Part shown: piece after piece, positions 60,316 to 64,000 of the stretch | How positions within the stretch are numbered: the stretch's first letter is position 1 | How the letters are laid out: each line of letters starts with the position of its first letter | Assembly: GCA_013400155.1 (NCBI GenBank) | Contig: VXBM01001591.1 | Span: 93,935 to 157,934, forward strand | Direction of reading: 5' to 3' | Source: Helopsaltes ochotensis | Lineage: Eukaryota; Chordata; Aves; Passeriformes; Locustellidae | Length of the DNA: 64,000 nucleotides | The notes under the pieces: model-generated | Database searches by the model: none | What the model saw: the letters and a program-made list of their open reading frames with translations, nothing else | Told to the model about the DNA's origin: nothing | Program-made: the position numbers and the translations under genes

Positions 60316-63300
60316 CAGGAATGGGAAGTGTTGCCATCGGAGCAGGCAGGGACTTAAGCAAGCTGTTTCTCTGATATTTGATTGGCGTGTGGAGGATCTT
60401 AGTGATTTTGAGGAAGCATTCAGTTGCATTTAACTCCTCAGAAACAAAATTAAACAAGCTGAGTGGTGTGGGGTTTTTTAATCAAATATGGAATAGTTAA
60501 GACTTGTTTTGAACACTAGAAGTTAGCAACTAAATGGAGGAGTGTGTTTCTGACCCATTATCCATTTAAAGCCTCTTTAAAAGCTAAGGACACTTCTTAG
60601 AAAACCTATCAAATGTGACTTTATTTTTCCTTCTTTGCTTAGCTGTGTGCTGTGTGTCATAATGTGCTAAAATCTACAAAAAGTCAAATTCATGGTGTTT
60701 CTTCTAAATGAATCCAAACAATGGCTCTTAGCTAGGAATTCAGCACACATTCTGACCCTCAGAAGCAGCTCTGACTCAAGGCATGTGTATGTTTATCCTG
60801 ATGGTTATAATATCATATGTGGTAGATGCTGGCAAGGACATCCCTTCCCTTTACCCAGAAGCATTCAGCAGTGGTGAAAAAGACTTTTGTCAAGCAGGCA
60901 TAATTCTTTCCACGTTTGTGCTTTTAAAAAAAGTTCACTGATTATTTTTTATTTATGAGTGTTGCCTCTGTGGCTGAAAATAATAGAGATGTTAAGCGTG
61001 AGCCGCTGGTGACTGGTTTATATCATCAGTATCTAAACTTGCAGCACTGGGAATTGCTGCTGATGACTTGTGAGACGGAGGGCTGGAAGTGAGAGGAGTA
61101 TGGTAGTGGGGCTTCCTTAATAAAGGGTAGTATAAGATAATCCTAGAGAGTTTCATGGAAGGAAAAGTTATGTTCTTTATAGGAAAATCTAATGGATCCT
61201 CAACCAGATGTTCTCAAAGATGTTTTTTTGATGTTTAACGGGGAAAAAAATGCAACCTTTCCAGGGCTGCTTCTTTTTTTTGATATCCTGACACTCTTAC
61301 CAAGCCAACTCTGAGATCTGTTTAGGGAGGGATACTCTGAACATGTGCCACAGACACACCCTCATGAACTTTCTGTGGTAACTCATAAATCAGGAGCACG
61401 GTGCCAATGAACACCCACAGGAAAGTGTGACCTGCTTGCATTGCCAGGTTCCTGCTGGTATTGCTGGAGCAGATAAGCAGTGATTCCTTACAGACCTTGT
61501 TCCAGGTACCTGGAAGCATTTCTTGTGTCCATTGTTACCAATGCTAAAAGATACAGGAGCGCTGCAGCCCTTCCTTGTCGCCTTGGTTTTTCAGCTTTCT
61601 GATGTGTTTTCGTTCTTGTAACAAGTTTCCTATACTTTCTAGCTATAAATAACTATTGTTTATATACTTTCATGGAGAAGGAGAGAGTTGATAGATTGTT
61701 GGTTTCCCCAATGGAATGGGAGAGGTGGCAACACTCTCAGCCAATCCATGGTTAGAGTGAATGATGTATATAATGGAGTCAGAATAAAAGCCAGCCTCTT
61801 TTTTGCTCTTCCACCTTCTGAGTGTCTGTATCTCCTCCTTTGGCTGTGCTCAGTGGCAATACTTCCTGAGGACAAATGGCTGCTCTGAGGAAGTGGCATC
61901 TGAGGGGATCCCTTAATCTGTCCTAAACCAGGACACTTGTAAAAGAAGAATTCCAGACAGCCAGCTGGGAGCCCTAGAATTGCACTCCCATTCCTCTAGA
62001 AACAGAATTGGAAGCAAGGTCATCAAAACCAGTTAAAAAAGCATTTCAAACATGGATTCAAAGGACTGAATGCGAGCGGGATGGAATTATTTCCCCAGCA
62101 TTGACTCTTGTTAATTGATGGGAGTGTGCTTCATACAGCTGGCGCTTGGTGCTGTGAAATATTCCTGAAGGGACGAGAGAAAGTTTGATTTTTTTGGAAA
62201 AGGGAGCATCCTATCATTCTGTATTTTACCTGTAGGGCATGGAAATGTAACACTGTACAGAAAGGATTCAGCTTCTCTCTGTGCAGTGTGACTTAGACTG
62301 GTTAGAGACCGTAGACAGTAGAGAATATATGACAATAAAGTAAGGCATGAGCTGGCTGTCGAGTGGTGGCTGTGTTCACGCTGTTCCCCTTAGGCAGTGG
62401 TAAAATGTGGACAGTAATAAATCCATTTTTGAAGCAAATACTGCCAGAATCAGGTATTTCTGCCAGCAGCTACCTCTATTCTGTTGAGTAAGCACAGCCT
62501 TCAGTTACTTGAGGTGCCTTTTTCTCTCCGTGGCTTGCCATCCTCAGGGATGTGGCCACGGAGAAGCAGCTCTGAGTGTTGAGCTCTGTTACAGCAGGCA
62601 GAGCTGCACAGGAGACCTAAATGAAGATGCACAAGCCAAGCATTGTTTACAAACATGGGCACGTGTGGGACTTAAATGGAAGTTGTGTTTTTTGATTTGA
62701 GTCCGAATTAAGGACCTTGCCCTAACCTCTGCTCAGGGCCCGAGCCGAGCTGCTGGAGCTGAACAGTTCATCAGCATCAGAGCACGAAGGGGGCTGGTTC
62801 TCACATTGCTGCAACAATAGGAGATGTCAGAGAATGTTGATTTGATTAGGCTGATCCTTGGTCTAAGTGAGAGGAGAATCAAGGCCGAGGAGTTGGCCTC
62901 GCCCTCAGACTGCCTGTACCAGCAGCTGTGTCATTTGTGAGCTGATTGCACAAGCAGATGATGGCACCACCTCTTCTGCCTGGAAAACAATACTCAAATT
63001 AAAGCCAAATTTACAAGGAGGAGTGTGTACTGTGCCGTTGTCTGGGGCAGACACGCTGATTTTTCTCAAAATAAGGCCAGGAGACACAGTGTGTAGATTT
63101 TTGAGCATTGCTACTTGCATTACGTGTAGTTTTCATGGCTGGCAGTGAAAAATGGAGGTGTTGGGAAAAATGATCCACATCTGCTGCTCGTGGTTTGTAC
63201 TGTGTGAGAAGAGGGCATGTTCTTTGAAAAAGGGATTCCTGAGAACAGAGTTCCCTCACCCTGTGTTCAGGAAGAGTGTATAAGATTCCCACTTTTGGAA

Positions 63301-63838
63301 GCAATGCAGAAGAGATTTTACTTTTCTGCTAGTGAGTGAAGGTGCTGTGAAGTCTCTGTTCTTTGGGGGGCACTGTGTACTAATATCTAGGCTCACTTTT
63401 GTAGTGGAAAAGTGCAGGTATCCTGTTTCCTTTGGAATTTGGGCCACTGTGTTGTTTGTTTTGCCTTTAGTCAGGTAAAGTCACTGTGTCCATGATTACT
63501 TCTTTCTTGTTGTGGGTAAAATATCTTTTTCCAGTGGGTTTTTGGATGATTTTTTAAATCTTTTGTCATGTATAAATGTGCTTGATGCATATTTAGTTGT
63601 CTAAACTCAGAGAAATAAAATACTTCAAGCAGAAATGGGTAAATATAGCACACCAAAATGAACGGCAAAGAGGCAAAATTATATGCCAAACTTTAAATTA
63701 CTTTAATCCAAGGTGAGGAAGTGCTGCTCATGGAAATACTTGCCAAAATCCTACTCTCAGGGTGCTAGGTATGTCCCTTCCCCATAGCCTGGGGGGCTTT
63801 TCTTTCCCAATACCTTTATCAAAGCTGGAAGCTGGTAC
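60316..63838. other. Unique non-coding stretch
   Basis: No gene or repeat recognised. A minus-strand frame at 61322-61519 translates to a hydrophobic stretch like a membrane segment, but has no splice support. Confidence 0.45.
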
Positions 63839-64000
63839 TGTTGGAACACTGGGGGCTGAAAACTTCAGGCTTTCTGTTTTAAAAGGCACTGACCCTCAAG
63901 AAAGCACTGCATTTGGCCTGAGGCTGTGGAACAGGCTTTTGAAATTGAGTGATAACACTGGGGTTGTAGGTGTGTAATTTGAATAGAATTTTGTGATCTC
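63839..64000 (+). mobile_element. Family-2 LTR, copy 3, cut by window end
   Basis: Starts TGTTGGAACACTGGGGGCTG and follows copy 1 through GGCTTTCTGTTTTAAAAGGCACTGACC, TTTGGCCTGAGGCTGTGG and GAAATTGAGTGATAACACTGGGG. It keeps the segment after CACTGACC that copy 2 has lost. It continues beyond the last base, so whether it is solo or heads a longer provirus cannot be seen. Confidence 0.7.

Noticed and set aside
59957..60433. 158-codon open frame on the + strand
   Set aside because: Most of it is the antisense of family-1 LTR copy C.
61322..61519. Minus-strand frame with a membrane-like hydrophobic segment
   Set aside because: Short, no splice or start support. Hydrophobic runs are common in chance translations.
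57677..64000. Complete provirus between family-2 LTR copies 2 and 3
   Set aside because: Spacing and orientation would allow it, but no gag, pol or env-like frames or primer-binding site were seen between them, and an unrelated inverted LTR lies in the middle.

Overview
The window looks like ordinary non-coding vertebrate DNA from a bird, most likely a songbird. It has moderate GC, is poor in CpG, and has no operon-like packing, Shine-Dalgarno-led ORFs or long coding frames. The avian call rests on three CR1 LINE fragments. The songbird call rests on a tRNA-Ile-derived SINE with a CR1-like tail (the design of the zebra finch TguSINE1 family) and on several solo LTRs. I recognise no known protein-coding gene. 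The longest open frames are 189-192 codons, about what chance gives in 64 kb. The window is therefore most likely intergenic or part of a very large intron.

Layout. 1-9 kb: unique sequence with a duplicated 17-mer and an 11-bp inverted repeat near 3.2 and 4.1 kb. 9.2-9.75 kb: sense CR1 3' end. 11.36-11.46 kb: a 15-unit heptamer array. 12.4-12.5 kb: first assembly gap, then a strong splice acceptor at 12.9 kb. 13.25-15.1 kb: A/C-only tracts. 16.46-17.14 kb: antisense CR1 beside a family-1 LTR. 18.74-19.29 kb: family-2 LTR. 24.2 kb: second gap. 34.2-34.85 kb: second family-1 LTR abutting another antisense CR1. 35.3-35.5 kb: third gap. 41.1 kb: the SINE. 57.68-58.2 kb: second family-2 LTR. 60.04-60.32 kb: inverted partial family-1 LTR. 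63.84 kb to the end: third family-2 LTR, cut by the window edge.

A few short open segments have convincing splice sites on both sides. The best are at 54486-54622, 45076-45242, 4215-4353 and 37750-37824, all on the + strand. They could be exons of an unrecognised gene or lncRNA, but in this much sequence several such matches are expected by chance. They are listed with low confidence, to be tested by RNA-seq and cross-species alignment. I found no evidence for a novel biological system. The most useful content is the mobile-element record: two LTR families with three copies each, copy-specific internal duplications, and LTRs sitting next to CR1 fragments.
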